In this document: piece after piece, positions 8,414 through 16,915 of the stretch
How positions within the stretch are numbered: position 1 is the first letter of the stretch
How the letters are laid out: each line of letters starts with the position of its first letter
From: Ralstonia sp. 25mfcol4.1
Lineage (GTDB): Bacteria; Pseudomonadota; Gammaproteobacteria; Burkholderiales; Burkholderiaceae
Assembly: GCF_900104095.1 (NCBI RefSeq)
Contig: NZ_FNJO01000025.1
Coordinates: 1 to 44,095 of the forward strand
Direction: 5' to 3'
DNA: 44,095 nucleotides
Made by a program: the position numbers and the translations under genes
Notes under the pieces: model-generated
Seen by the model: the letters and a program-made list of their open reading frames with translations, nothing else
The model's database searches: none
What the model was told of the DNA's origin: nothing

Positions 8414-9309
8414 GTAGCTGAACTGTCCAGGTCCCGAACTCCGAGTGCCTTCAAAGCCCGCAGCAGTACCGGCGATTGGTTCGTGGGGTTCCAAATTGCA
8501 GAGTACTCCGCCACGGCTGAGACATCGTTTAGCTCTCTCAGTGCTACGCCGGGCAAGGAAGCTTTAGCAAGCGTCGCAGGGACAAGAGCGAACCCTCGTC
8601 CCAAGCCTACTAGGCTGACCACGGAAAGCAGGTGCTTGGCATAGTGGCGGATGTGGGGGCTGAATCCAGCTTGCACGCACGTGGCGGTAACGAGGTCGAA
8701 GTACGCGGGTGCACTGTCTCGCGGAATTGTGACGAAAGGGACATCTGCTAGCTGGAAAAGGTCGATCTTCCTACGCTTTGCCGCAGGGTGGTCGTCCGGT
8801 AACGCGGCAACCAGACGCTCCTTGTGAACGACGTGGGCGCGCAACTCAGCAGGTGGTGTCCCTATTTGGGCGAATCCAAGATCAATCCGGTCGCGTTGCA
8901 AGGCGTCTACTTGCTCCGCTGTGCTGATTTCCTCCCAGGTCAGGTCAATCTCACCGATGTCTTTCTCGAACTTCCTGACAATGTTCTCGATGTTCATGTA
9001 GAGGACAGCCGCTACAAAACCAATGCGAAGGTAGCCGATGTCGCCGTGTTCTGCCTTCTTGACCGCCTCTACCGTTGCATCAAGCTGGTTCAGCATGCGG
9101 CGTGCTTCGCGCACCAGCGCCGAGCCTGCGGGTGTCAGCTTGACAGTACGTCGGTTGCGGTCGAAAAGTTGCACGCCTAAATCTTCCTCCAACTGCTGGA
9201 TATGCTTTGTCAGCGGTGGTTGGGATATCGAGAGCCTTTGCGCGGCGCGGCCGAAATGGAGTTCCTCGGCGAGCACTAGAAAAAGGCGGAGAGTCCTGAG
9301 TTCGAGCAT
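8410..9309 (-). CDS. LysR-family transcriptional regulator (LysR 2)
   Basis: A 299-residue regulator with an N-terminal winged helix-turn-helix (MLELRTLRLFLVLAEELHFGRAA...SQPPLTKHIQQLEEDLGVQLFDRNRR) and a C-terminal effector domain. It resembles LysR 1 in this window and the CatR/BenM type. The ATG at 9309 gives the standard LysR start; an ATG at 9327 would add six residues, and neither has a good ribosome site. It is divergent from the 9544-14809 run of genes and is the natural candidate to control it. The shared 234-base gap holds a third, weaker copy of the element at 3941 and 5905. Confidence 0.92.
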   Translation of the reverse strand: MLELRTLRLFLVLAEELHFGRAAQRLSISQPPLTKHIQQLEEDLGVQLFDRNRRTVKLTPAGSALVREARRMLNQLDATVEAVKKAEHGDIGYLRIGFVAAVLYMNIENIVRKFEKDIGEIDLTWEEISTAEQVDALQRDRIDLGFAQIGTPPAELRAHVVHKERLVAALPDDHPAAKRRKIDLFQLADVPFVTIPRDSAPAYFDLVTATCVQAGFSPHIRHYAKHLLSVVSLVGLGRGFALVPATLAKASLPGVALRELNDVSAVAEYSAIWNPTNQSPVLLRALKALGVRDLDSSAT

Positions 9310-9370
9310 TTGGAGGAGGTGCTGCATCGCAGCACGAGGGTGTCGATTGGTCTAACTTATTCTAATCGGG

Positions 9371-9400
9371 AATTAGTCTCTTCCGAAATTTGTATTGGAC
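9371..9400 (+). promoter_or_regulatory. conserved promoter/operator element, copy 3 (degenerate)
   Basis: TATTGGA (9393-9399) with a following CGCT is identical to copy 2 for 12 bases (GTATTGGACGCT). At the expected distances upstream, AATT (9387-9390) and AATTAGTC (9371-9378) match AATC and TATAACTC at 3 of 4 and 5 of 8 positions. It lies between divergent LysR 2 and the gene at 9544. No good -10 was seen. Confidence 0.45.
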
Positions 9401-9543
9401 GCTATCGATCGGTCCACCCAAAATATAGCCATCAAACCAAAAATGAAACGGAGACAAGCCTTACCTGGCGGCACATCGATACTCATCGATGGCGGCGCCC
9501 GGTGCGGTGTTCCGGTTCATTCTCACTTCGGAACACAAGCACC

Positions 9544-10098
9544 ATGGAACGTCTCCAGCCACTCAAGCCTGAAGAACTGTCGCCGGAACAGCGAGAGGTG
9601 TACGACGCTATCGCATCCGGTCCACGTGGCCAAGTACGTGGCCCGCTGGCCATGTGGCTGCACCGCGCAGGTCTTGCCAGCCGCGCCCAAGCACTTGGCC
9701 AGTACTGCCGTTATGACTCGGCCCTGCCGCCGCGACTGTCCGAGCTTGCCATTCTTGTAATGGCCCGGACTTGGATGGCTGAGTTCGAGTGGTGGGCCCA
9801 CAAGCCTATCGCGCTGAAGGCTGGCGTGCCGTCCGACGTGGTCGAAGCGATTCGCGTTGGAAAGACGCCGGAGTTTTCGCTCGCCGATGAAGCAGTCGTC
9901 TACGACTTCATTACTGAGCTCCACGCTACGCGCAATGTCTCGGATGCGCTCTACCAGCGCGCACTTGATGTCCTTGGCAAGGATATGGTCGTAGACCTGG
10001 TGGGCGTCGCTGGGTACTACACGCTGATCTCCATGACCATCAACGTGTTTGGCGTCGTGCCTCCCGATGGGAGCGCGCCGGAGCTCCAGAAAGCCTAA
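9544..10098 (+). CDS. carboxymuconolactone decarboxylase-like protein
   Basis: A 184-residue protein of the carboxymuconolactone decarboxylase/AhpD superfamily. The core shows LSELAILVMARTW, EFEWWAHKPIALKAG and a later AVVYDFITEL helix. There is no CxxC pair, so it is not an AhpD-type peroxidase partner and is closer to the decarboxylase-like branch. The ATG at 9544 is chosen because it begins the conserved part; longer in-frame starts run into the LysR 2 gene. It is first in a run of six same-strand genes with small gaps. The family includes gamma-carboxymuconolactone decarboxylase, but many members have no known substrate, so no reaction is assigned. Confidence 0.85.
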   Translation: MERLQPLKPEELSPEQREVYDAIASGPRGQVRGPLAMWLHRAGLASRAQALGQYCRYDSALPPRLSELAILVMARTWMAEFEWWAHKPIALKAGVPSDVVEAIRVGKTPEFSLADEAVVYDFITELHATRNVSDALYQRALDVLGKDMVVDLVGVAGYYTLISMTINVFGVVPPDGSAPELQKA

Positions 10099-10155
10099 CG
10101 GCTCGGAGATCCCCAATTAACTTCGTTTGCGAATCAACAGATAGAGGTATTCAGA

Positions 10156-10956
10156 ATGGCTGGTCGTCTGGAAGGAAAAGTCGTCATCGTCACCGGTGCA
10201 GGTTGTGTTGGTCCGGGTTGGGGTAATGGTCGTGCTGTGGCAGTGCGTTTCGCTGAAGAAGGCGCGAAGGTCTTCGCGGTGGACAAGAACCAAGATCCGA
10301 TGGTGGAAACCTTGGACCGCCTGGCAGCCGTTGGTGGAGAGTTTGCATCGCATCTCTGCGATGTGACTGACTCTGCAGCCGTCGCAGCCATGGTTGAGGC
10401 CTGTGTTGAGCGATTTGGTCGCGTGGACATCCTGGTCAACAACGTTGGAGGGTCCGCGAAGGGTGGCCCAGTTCAACTGAGTGAAGAAGACTGGGATCGT
10501 CAACTTAACTTCAACCTGAAGAGCGTCTTCCTGACGTGCAAGCACGTGCTGCCGCACATGGAAAAGCAGGGCAGCGGCGCCATCGTGAATACCGCGTCGA
10601 CGTCGGGTATCCGCTGGACTGGGGCTGCTCAAGTGGGTTACGCATCGGCCAAGGCCGCCATCATCCAGTTCTCTCGCGTGGTCGCAGTCGAATATGCAAA
10701 GAAGAACGTTCGCGTGAACACGGTTGTTCCTGGTCAGATGCACACGCCGATGGTTGAGGCGCGTCTTGCGGGCCAGCGTGCCGGCGGCGACGTCGATTCG
10801 CTGCTGGCGCAACGTCAGGCTCGAATTCCCCTTGGCTTTATGGGCGATGGTCGCGACACAGCAAACGCGGCGCTCTTCCTGGCCTCGGACGAAGCTCGGT
10901 TCGTTACCGGCACTGAGATCGTTGTCGACGGTGGTATGAGCGTTCGCTGCGACTAG
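10156..10956 (+). CDS. short-chain dehydrogenase/reductase (SDR)
   Basis: A 266-residue classical SDR that interconverts an alcohol and a ketone with NAD(P)(H). It has a Rossmann start VVIVTGAG...GNG with a short insertion (CVGPGW) in the glycine motif, then LVNNVGG and a catalytic Ser in NTASTSG. The YxxxK motif is in GYASAKAA, followed by RVNTVVPGQMHTPM and a C-terminal VTGTEIVVDGG. An aspartate after the second strand (FAVDKN) favours NAD over NADP, a usual but not absolute rule. It sits between the decarboxylase-like gene and Bug 3, in one probable operon. It probably oxidises a hydroxy-acid intermediate of the local pathway (inference). Confidence 0.93.
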   Translation: MAGRLEGKVVIVTGAGCVGPGWGNGRAVAVRFAEEGAKVFAVDKNQDPMVETLDRLAAVGGEFASHLCDVTDSAAVAAMVEACVERFGRVDILVNNVGGSAKGGPVQLSEEDWDRQLNFNLKSVFLTCKHVLPHMEKQGSGAIVNTASTSGIRWTGAAQVGYASAKAAIIQFSRVVAVEYAKKNVRVNTVVPGQMHTPMVEARLAGQRAGGDVDSLLAQRQARIPLGFMGDGRDTANAALFLASDEARFVTGTEIVVDGGMSVRCD

Positions 10957-11000
10957 CCCCGAATCCCAAATTACAGAGCAAGAGAAGTCTAGGAGTCGCA

Positions 11001-11996
11001 ATGAAGTCAAGTTTTCGCGTGACGCGTCGTCGGTCGCTCGGCCTGGTGGCTGCTGCTGTACTGGGGGTCGTAGCATGGCCCGCCGTAGCCGCTGGGGCTT
11101 ATCCGGACAAACCGATCCGGCTGGTGGTGGCGTTCTCGGCTGGAGGTCCCACTGATATCATCGCTCGCGTCATTGCGAAAGACATGAGTTCTCGGCTGGG
11201 GCAGCAAATTATCGTCGATAACCGTCCAGGCGCGGGTGGCAACATTGCGGCGGAATTTGTAGCAAAGTCGCCGGCCGACGGGTATACGCTGCTCTATAAC
11301 AGCTCCTCGATCGCGATCTCTCCTGCGCTGTTCAACCTTCCGAAGCTGAATCCGGACCAGATTTTCGCGCCGGTCGGTTACGCAGCGAATGTGCCGCTCG
11401 TCCTCATCGTGAACTCGGCGTCCCCGGTTAAGACACCGGCGGACTTTATCAAATTGCTGAAGGACAAGCCAGGTCAGCTGAATTTTGGATCGTCAGGTAA
11501 CGGCACCATTGATCACCTCACGAGTGCGGTGTTCGCCGACAAGACGAAGACGAAGTTCAACCACGTGCCGTACAAGGGCAACGCGGCGGCACTGCCCGAC
11601 CTTCTGGCTGGCCGTATTGATTTCATGATGTCGGGAAGCTTGAACGCAGTCCTGCCATTCATCAAAGATGGAAAGCTCCGCGCAATTGCAGCCACGACGT
11701 CGAAGAGAGTGTCGGTTTTGCCTGATGTTCCAACCTTGGCGGAAACCGTAATCCCTGGATTTGACTCGGGGACATGGCAAGGCATCGTAGCGCCGGCAGG
11801 CGCTCCGACGCCGGTCGTCGAGCGACTGAATCGCGAACTGAACCAGACTCTCAAGTCGCCGGAAGTCGTGAAGGCTCTGCAAGCACAAGGTGCGGATCCC
11901 ACCGGCGGTACGCCTGCGCAGTATCACGAGCTCATCCACAAGGAATACGTCCGTTGGACGAAGGTTGTCAAAGAGACTGGCGCTACGGCGAACTAA
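11001..11996 (+). CDS. Bug/TctC-family periplasmic solute-binding protein (Bug 3)
   Basis: A 331-residue receptor with a twin-arginine-containing signal sequence (TRRRSLGLVAAA...AVAAG). The mature protein begins AYPDKPIRLVVAF. Its binding loop is AGGPTDIIAR rather than the PGGG form, a difference likely to affect ligand choice. DNRPGAGGN and PADGYTLLYN follow. AGGAG lies 8 bases before the ATG. The next gene, an amidohydrolase, begins 21 bases after the stop. Its place between catabolic genes suggests that it imports or senses their substrate. Confidence 0.93.
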   Translation: MKSSFRVTRRRSLGLVAAAVLGVVAWPAVAAGAYPDKPIRLVVAFSAGGPTDIIARVIAKDMSSRLGQQIIVDNRPGAGGNIAAEFVAKSPADGYTLLYNSSSIAISPALFNLPKLNPDQIFAPVGYAANVPLVLIVNSASPVKTPADFIKLLKDKPGQLNFGSSGNGTIDHLTSAVFADKTKTKFNHVPYKGNAAALPDLLAGRIDFMMSGSLNAVLPFIKDGKLRAIAATTSKRVSVLPDVPTLAETVIPGFDSGTWQGIVAPAGAPTPVVERLNRELNQTLKSPEVVKALQAQGADPTGGTPAQYHELIHKEYVRWTKVVKETGATAN

Positions 11997-12017
11997 ATGA
12001 TTGAAGGCAGGGAAAGT

Positions 12018-12833
12018 ATGTCGGTTTCCACTCCGGTGTGGGATTGCCACACCCATATCTATGGCCCGTATGACCGGTATCCGCTCCCGAAGGAAGCGCT
12101 CTACGTTCCCGAGGCAGCACCATTCGATGCCCTGCGAGCCGTACACAAATCGATAGGCATCACCCACGGTGTCATTGTCCAGGCAGCGAACTATGGGTCG
12201 AATCATTGCGCGTTGCTGACAGCTCTGGATGCTAGCAAAGGGACGTATCGAGGTATCGCCGTCATTTCGCCTGACATCTCGGATGAGAAGCTCGCGATGA
12301 TGGCGACTCGCGGCGTCAAGGGGATTCGGATTGGTTTGATGAGCCATCTGGGCAACTCGTTTGATGCGGGAAAGGTGCGAGCGCTTGTTGAGCGCATCCG
12401 ACCGTATGGTTGGCACGCACTGATCCACGGAGAGCCCAAGAACGTTATTGCGGCCGTGGATGCCGCTGGCCACTACGGCGTCAAGCTCGTCATAGACCAC
12501 ATGGCTCGCCTCGCCGTTGACGCGCCAGACCTGGCTGCCTGCCTTGATGACGTCTGCACGCTGCTTCGCCAGGAGAACGTATGGATTAAGGTTTCCGGAG
12601 TTGACCGTATTACTAAGGGTCGGCTGGACGCGGCGGAGGCAAAAACGGTGTTGCAGCGCCTCCTCGAAGCGGCGCCGAAGCGCGCAATTTGGGGAACGGA
12701 CTGGCCCCACCCGAACCTGACCTACCCTGTGCCTAAGGACGATGCGCTGCTCTCTTGGTTTGGTTCCGCTGTCGGTGATGAAGCAATGCTGAGAGCCGTT
12801 CTATCTGAGAACCCCAGCAGCTTGTATCAATAA
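12018..12833 (+). CDS. LigI-like amidohydrolase (2-pyrone-4,6-dicarboxylate hydrolase family)
   Basis: A 271-residue TIM-barrel hydrolase of amidohydrolase family 2 (COG3618). HTH at residues 11-13 (WDCHTHIYGP) supplies the HxH motif; LIHGEP, VIDHMARL and the C-terminal GTDWPHPN supply the other active-site histidines and the catalytic aspartate. LigI itself opens the lactone 2-pyrone-4,6-dicarboxylate without a metal, and this protein has the same set of motifs. The ATG at 12018 has a GGGAAAG site upstream; an ATG at 11997 directly after the Bug 3 stop is an alternative. It is paired with an SMP-30 lactonase, so the pathway may pass through lactones. The exact substrate is not known. Confidence 0.88.
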   Translation: MSVSTPVWDCHTHIYGPYDRYPLPKEALYVPEAAPFDALRAVHKSIGITHGVIVQAANYGSNHCALLTALDASKGTYRGIAVISPDISDEKLAMMATRGVKGIRIGLMSHLGNSFDAGKVRALVERIRPYGWHALIHGEPKNVIAAVDAAGHYGVKLVIDHMARLAVDAPDLAACLDDVCTLLRQENVWIKVSGVDRITKGRLDAAEAKTVLQRLLEAAPKRAIWGTDWPHPNLTYPVPKDDALLSWFGSAVGDEAMLRAVLSENPSSLYQ

Positions 12834-12855
12834 CAATCCCAGAGAGGAGACCATC

Positions 12856-13809
12856 ATGCAGGACGCATCCTTGTCGGTTGAGCCCATTCGCTACCCGGAC
12901 GCACGCATTCAGGCACTTAGCCATCGGTTCGAAAAGTACCACTTGCCTCTGGCGGCAATTGACCGCATCGCTACCGGTGGGCGATGGAATGAAGGTCCGG
13001 TGTGGTTCGGCGATGCACGCTGTCTGCTTTGGAGCGACGTGCCGAACAACCGGATTCTGCGCTGGGACGAGGAAACGGGCAACACAACTATCTTTCGTAA
13101 GCCGTCTAACAACGCCAACGGGAATACTCGCGACAGGCAGGGGCGCCTGATTACGTGCGAACACGGCGGTCGACGAGTCACTCGGACTGAATACGATGGC
13201 TCCATCACAGTTCTGGCGGACCAGTACGACGGGAAACCGCTGAACTCCCCCAACGATGTGGTTGTGAAGTCGGATGGATCAATCTGGTTCACGGATCCGC
13301 CGTTTGGCATCCTTGGGTTCTACCAGGGCGAGAAAGCCGTAGCCGAGCTTCCCGAGCGAATCTATCGCATTGATCTGCATACCGGAGCGCTGAGCGTGGT
13401 TGCAGACGATGTAAGCGGTCCGAATGGCTTGGCTTTCTCTCCGGACGAGAAGCTCCTGTACGTCATCGAGTCCCGCACCCGTCCACGTCGGATTCGTGCC
13501 TTTAACGTATCCGGCGACGGTGAAAGCCTGACGGACAGCAAGGTGTTGATTGATGCTGGCCCCGGCACCCCTGACGGCTTCAGGGTAGATGTGGACGGAA
13601 ACCTTTGGTGCGGTTGGGGAATGGGTACTCCTGAGCTTGACGGAGTACGGATCTTCGCTCCGGACGGTGAGGCTATTGGTCACATTAGCCTTCCTGAACG
13701 ATGCGCTAATCTGTGTTTCGGTGGTCGCCACCGTAACCGACTTTTCATGGCATCGTGCACGTCAATCTACGCCCTGTACGTAAACACGCAAGGCGCAATC
13801 GGCGGCTGA
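12856..13809 (+). CDS. SMP-30/gluconolactonase-family lactonase
   Basis: A 317-residue six-bladed beta-propeller lactonase candidate. The metal-binding residues of the family are visible: Glu in RWNEGPVW, Asn in LNSPNDV, Asn in GPNGLAFS and Asp in TPDGFRVD. Family members hydrolyse sugar or small-acid lactones with a divalent metal. GAGGAG lies before the ATG. It follows the LigI-like gene by 22 bases and precedes Bug 4, forming part of one operon. Having two lactone-hydrolase families side by side suggests successive or alternative lactone-opening steps (inference). Confidence 0.9.
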   Translation: MQDASLSVEPIRYPDARIQALSHRFEKYHLPLAAIDRIATGGRWNEGPVWFGDARCLLWSDVPNNRILRWDEETGNTTIFRKPSNNANGNTRDRQGRLITCEHGGRRVTRTEYDGSITVLADQYDGKPLNSPNDVVVKSDGSIWFTDPPFGILGFYQGEKAVAELPERIYRIDLHTGALSVVADDVSGPNGLAFSPDEKLLYVIESRTRPRRIRAFNVSGDGESLTDSKVLIDAGPGTPDGFRVDVDGNLWCGWGMGTPELDGVRIFAPDGEAIGHISLPERCANLCFGGRHRNRLFMASCTSIYALYVNTQGAIGG

Positions 13810-13849
13810 CAGGCACCGATACAAGAGTTTCTATAGAGGGGACAGTAAT

Positions 13850-14809
13850 ATGAGAAGGACATTCCTGCGGGTGGCTTTGGCCTCCGCAATGGCAGCGCTT
13901 TGCTCGCAATCTGCAATGGCGACGGATATCGCCCGGATGGTGGTCGCGTTTCCGGCGGGTGGACCTGCTGACGCACTCGCACGGTCCATTGCAAAGCAAC
14001 TCGAGGTGGAGCTCAAGCGAACGGTCATTATTGACAACCGCCCGGGTGCAAATGGCGCTATCGCAGTCAGCGCGGTAACGAAGGGGCCCGCTGACGGTTC
14101 GGTCTTTTTTCTGACCAGCGCCGGCGCAATCGTTATCAATCCGGCGTTGTATAAGAACCTGTCCTATAAGCCTGAGAAGGACTTGGTTCCCGTCTCTCTT
14201 GTGACGACCACGCCGCAGGTCATCGTTGCTCCCATGAATTCCAAGTTCGCGACGGCAAAAGACATTGTTGCTTTGAGTCGCTCGGGCAAGCCGGTTTCGC
14301 TCGCTTCGTCCGGGATCGGTAGCATGCCACATATGGCTATCGAACTCTTCAAGGCGTCGACGGGCGCGGACTTCCTGCACGTTGCCTATAAGGGTGCAGC
14401 GCCGGCAATCACCGACACCATTGGCGGGCAAGTTGATGCTTTTTTCGGCGATGCCTCTGGTCTACTAACGTTCATCACCGGGAAGAAGCTTAAGCCCATC
14501 GCCGTCACGACCAGTGCGAGGCTACCTTATCTTCCCAACGTACCAACGCTTGAAGAGAGTGGTATCAAAGGGGTCATCGCTGAGAACTGGTACGGCGTGA
14601 TGGCACCAGCTGGAACCTCACAGAAGGTTGTCCAGGAACTTAATTCTGCTATTCGCAAGACACTCGCGAACAAGGAAGTGCAGGCTAGTCTCACGACCAT
14701 GGGTATGACTCCGGCACCTTCGTCTCCTTCGGAATTTGCTACCCGGATCCGTTCGGATGGTGAGAAGTGGTCGCGCCTCATCACGGAACGGGGCGTGAAG
14801 CCGGAGTAA
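13850..14809 (+). CDS. Bug/TctC-family periplasmic solute-binding protein (Bug 4)
   Basis: A 319-residue receptor. Its signal peptide (MRRTFLRVALASAMAAL...SAMA) is followed by a shortened mature start (TDIARMVVAFPAGG), lacking the YPxKPI tract of the other Bug proteins here. The binding loop is AGGPADALAR, then DNRPGANG. PTLEESGIKGV lies near the C-terminus. A GAGGGGAC site precedes the ATG. It is the last gene before the terminator at 14875, so it closes the 9544-14809 operon, which therefore contains two different receptors. Confidence 0.92.
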   Translation: MRRTFLRVALASAMAALCSQSAMATDIARMVVAFPAGGPADALARSIAKQLEVELKRTVIIDNRPGANGAIAVSAVTKGPADGSVFFLTSAGAIVINPALYKNLSYKPEKDLVPVSLVTTTPQVIVAPMNSKFATAKDIVALSRSGKPVSLASSGIGSMPHMAIELFKASTGADFLHVAYKGAAPAITDTIGGQVDAFFGDASGLLTFITGKKLKPIAVTTSARLPYLPNVPTLEESGIKGVIAENWYGVMAPAGTSQKVVQELNSAIRKTLANKEVQASLTTMGMTPAPSSPSEFATRIRSDGEKWSRLITERGVKPE

Positions 14810-14874
14810 TACGCAGCTGAATTGTATGACCCCCTGTCCGACTTCGTACAGTCTCCAGGAATTGAGGCAGGGTT

Positions 14875-14908
14875 AGCCCGGCGGAGTGCCAACCGCCGGG
14901 CTTTTTTT
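14875..14908 (+). terminator. Rho-independent terminator ending the 9544-14809 operon
   Basis: A perfect 10-bp stem (AGCCCGGCGG at 14875-14884 with CCGCCGGGCT at 14893-14902) with an 8-base loop is followed at once by seven T (14902-14908). It lies 65 bases after the Bug 4 stop codon. Confidence 0.93.
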
Positions 14909-14958
14909 GTTTTGCCTGCGTGCGTTGTTCGACGACGGCTTCCATTGTTGTTCGAAGT

Positions 14959-14979
14959 AAATTCCACTGCATGGAATTT
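14959..14979. promoter_or_regulatory. perfect operator-like dyad before the 15093 operon
   Basis: Arms AAATTCCA (14959-14966) and TGGAATTT (14972-14979) are exact inverted copies separated by 5 bases. The dyad stands between the upstream terminator and the Bug 5 start. Its TGGAA/TTCCA arms resemble known IclR-family sites, and an IclR gene ends this operon (22213). Autoregulation is therefore likely but not shown. I did not find a convincing -35/-10 pair. Confidence 0.5.
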
Positions 14980-15092
14980 TGGGGATGTCCGATCGCAAGC
15001 TTGTCGCTAACCTGTATCTATCAAAGAAGCGCACTGAGATAGAAGATGTATCTCATCTCGGGCGGACAAGCATTCGTCAACAGGAGACAAGT

Positions 15093-16085
15093 ATGAACAT
15101 CATCCGTGCGACATTCGTACGAAGCATCGCTGTCGCTTTGATTCCGCTGGCAGCGGCTCTGGCGCCATCCGCAGTGTCTGCTGCTTATCCCGATAAGCCG
15201 ATTCGCCTAGTCGTTCCGTTTGCTCCTGGCGGTGGTACGGACTTGGTTGCACGTGCCATGGGAATCACGATGGGCGAGGATCTGGGCCAGCCCGTTATCG
15301 TGGATAACAAGCCTGGCGGTAGCACCATCATCGGTACGGATGCGGTCGCCAAGGCCGCGCCCGATGGCTACACGATGGTGATGGCAACTCTGGCGCACGC
15401 GGTCAACCCGAGCCTTCACAAGAAGCTGCCCTTCGATACGGAAAAGGCTTTTGCGCCGGTGATGCTCGTCGGTCGCTCACCGAACGTGCTGGTAGTTCGC
15501 CCGGACAGTCCGATTAAGTCCGTTCAAGATCTCATTGCGGCTGCCAAAGCGAAGCCGGGAAGAATCAGCTACGCCTCGCAAGGCGCGGGCACATCGGCCC
15601 ACTTGGCCGGTGAGCTCTTCAAGAAGCTGGCCAAGGTAGACATGAATCATATCCCATATCGTGGGGCGGGCCCGGCAATTACTGACCTGCTTGGTGGGCA
15701 GGTCGATGTGATGTTTGCAACCGCGGCGGCGGTAGGGCCGCACCTTGAGAGCGGGAAGCTCCGCGCGATTGCAGTGACCACGGCTCAACGATCACAGGCG
15801 GGCGGTCTGAGCAAGGTTCCGACCATCGCCGAAAGCGGTGTTCCAGGATACGCCGCCGACAGCTGGTATGGCCTTTTCGTGCCGGCAGGCACGCCGAAGG
15901 ATGTCATCGCACGCCTGAATGCTGCAGCCAAGAAGGCAGTTCAAACGGAAGCTTTTCGCAAACGTGCTGAACAGGAAGGTCTCACTGTAAGCGCTGGATC
16001 ACCTGAGGATTTTGGGCGGTATGTCGCCGGTGAGAGCCAGCGCTGGAGCAAGATCATCAAGGAATCAAACATCACGGCTGACTGA
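15093..16085 (+). CDS. Bug/TctC-family periplasmic solute-binding protein (Bug 5)
   Basis: A 330-residue receptor. The ATG at 15093 is chosen because AGGAGA lies about 6 bases upstream and a clean signal peptide follows (ending AVSAAY); an upstream in-frame start at 14979 would overlap the dyad. Mature features are YPDKPIRLVVPFAPGG, loop PGGGTDLVAR, VDNKPGGS and PDGYTMVMA. Binding-site loop and length are typical. It opens an operon that continues with a crotonase and an acyl-CoA synthetase, so its ligand is probably an organic acid that is later activated with CoA. Confidence 0.93.
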   Translation: MNIIRATFVRSIAVALIPLAAALAPSAVSAAYPDKPIRLVVPFAPGGGTDLVARAMGITMGEDLGQPVIVDNKPGGSTIIGTDAVAKAAPDGYTMVMATLAHAVNPSLHKKLPFDTEKAFAPVMLVGRSPNVLVVRPDSPIKSVQDLIAAAKAKPGRISYASQGAGTSAHLAGELFKKLAKVDMNHIPYRGAGPAITDLLGGQVDVMFATAAAVGPHLESGKLRAIAVTTAQRSQAGGLSKVPTIAESGVPGYAADSWYGLFVPAGTPKDVIARLNAAAKKAVQTEAFRKRAEQEGLTVSAGSPEDFGRYVAGESQRWSKIIKESNITAD

Positions 16086-16117
16086 CCGCGTTGCCGTCAC
16101 GAAAACTGGATTGAAAC

Positions 16118-16912
16118 ATGGAAAACTACTCCCTTATCGAACTGAAGTACGAGTCTGGCATTGCTGTCATTGCTCTGAACCGTCCCGAGAAGCGCAATGC
16201 GATGAGTGACGACATGCGAACCGAGTTCATCGATGCACTCGAGCGCATTACGGCCGACAAAGCTGTGCGGGCTTTGGTTATCACCGGAAACGGTAAGGGT
16301 TTCTGTGCCGGCGGCGACGTATCCGGTATGAAGCGCCGGATGGAAGCACCACAAGGCGAGGTTGGTTTCAACGGTTGGAGCCGCCAGCAGCGTGTGCACT
16401 ACACCCAACAGCTGCTCCACACCATGCCTAAGCCGACTATTGCGGCGGTCAATGGTGCGGCGGCGGGTCTGGGTGCTGACACGGCGTTGTGCTGCGACTT
16501 TGTCATCGCATCCGAACATGCGTCGTTCTCGTGGTCGTACATCAATCGTGGTCTGATTCCGGATGGTGGCGGCATGTATTTCCTGCCGCGACGGGTTGGC
16601 CTGGCGAAGGCCAAGGAGCTGGTCTTTACCGGTCGGAAGGTCGCGGTTGAAGAGGCTAAGGAGATTGGCATTGTCGATCGAGTCAGCCAGACTGACAGCC
16701 TTCTAGAAGACGCTGTGGCATGGGCGAAAGAACTGAGTCAAGGTTCGCCGACTGCAATCGCGCTGGGTAAAACAATCATGAATCAGTCCTACGAACTGGC
16801 GGCAGATCAGATTTTTGCTCAGGGCAGCCAGGCCCAAGGCATCTGCTACACCAGCACTGAACACCGTGAATCCGTGCTGGCTTTCCTGAATAAACTCGCA
16901 GACAAAGGCTGA
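16118..16912 (+). CDS. enoyl-CoA hydratase/isomerase (PaaG-like crotonase)
   Basis: A 264-residue crotonase. The oxyanion-hole motif GFCAGGD is at residues 61-67, and NGAAAGLGAD contains the second oxyanion glycine. By alignment with rat enoyl-CoA hydratase, the position of Glu144 is Asp121 and that of Glu164 is Tyr141. An aspartate, Asp149 in GLIPDGGG, occupies the place used by PaaG-type isomerases. The enzyme is therefore more likely an isomerase or specialised lyase than a standard hydratase. It follows Bug 5 and ends 3 bases before the acyl-CoA synthetase gene, so both act in one CoA-dependent pathway. Confidence 0.9.
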   Translation: MENYSLIELKYESGIAVIALNRPEKRNAMSDDMRTEFIDALERITADKAVRALVITGNGKGFCAGGDVSGMKRRMEAPQGEVGFNGWSRQQRVHYTQQLLHTMPKPTIAAVNGAAAGLGADTALCCDFVIASEHASFSWSYINRGLIPDGGGMYFLPRRVGLAKAKELVFTGRKVAVEEAKEIGIVDRVSQTDSLLEDAVAWAKELSQGSPTAIALGKTIMNQSYELAADQIFAQGSQAQGICYTSTEHRESVLAFLNKLADKG

Positions 16913-16915
16913 GCC

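Noticed and set aside
9310..9543. Longer start for the decarboxylase-like gene
   Set aside because: The upstream codons show no conserved sequence and overlap the LysR 2 promoter region and start; family similarity begins at the ATG at 9544.
10117..11076. 319-codon minus-strand open frame over the SDR gene
   Set aside because: It lies opposite an SDR with complete motifs; its translation is low-complexity and unlike any family.
11493..12710. 405-codon minus-strand open frame
   Set aside because: Antisense to Bug 3 and the LigI-like gene, both with clear family motifs; Arg-rich translation without a domain.
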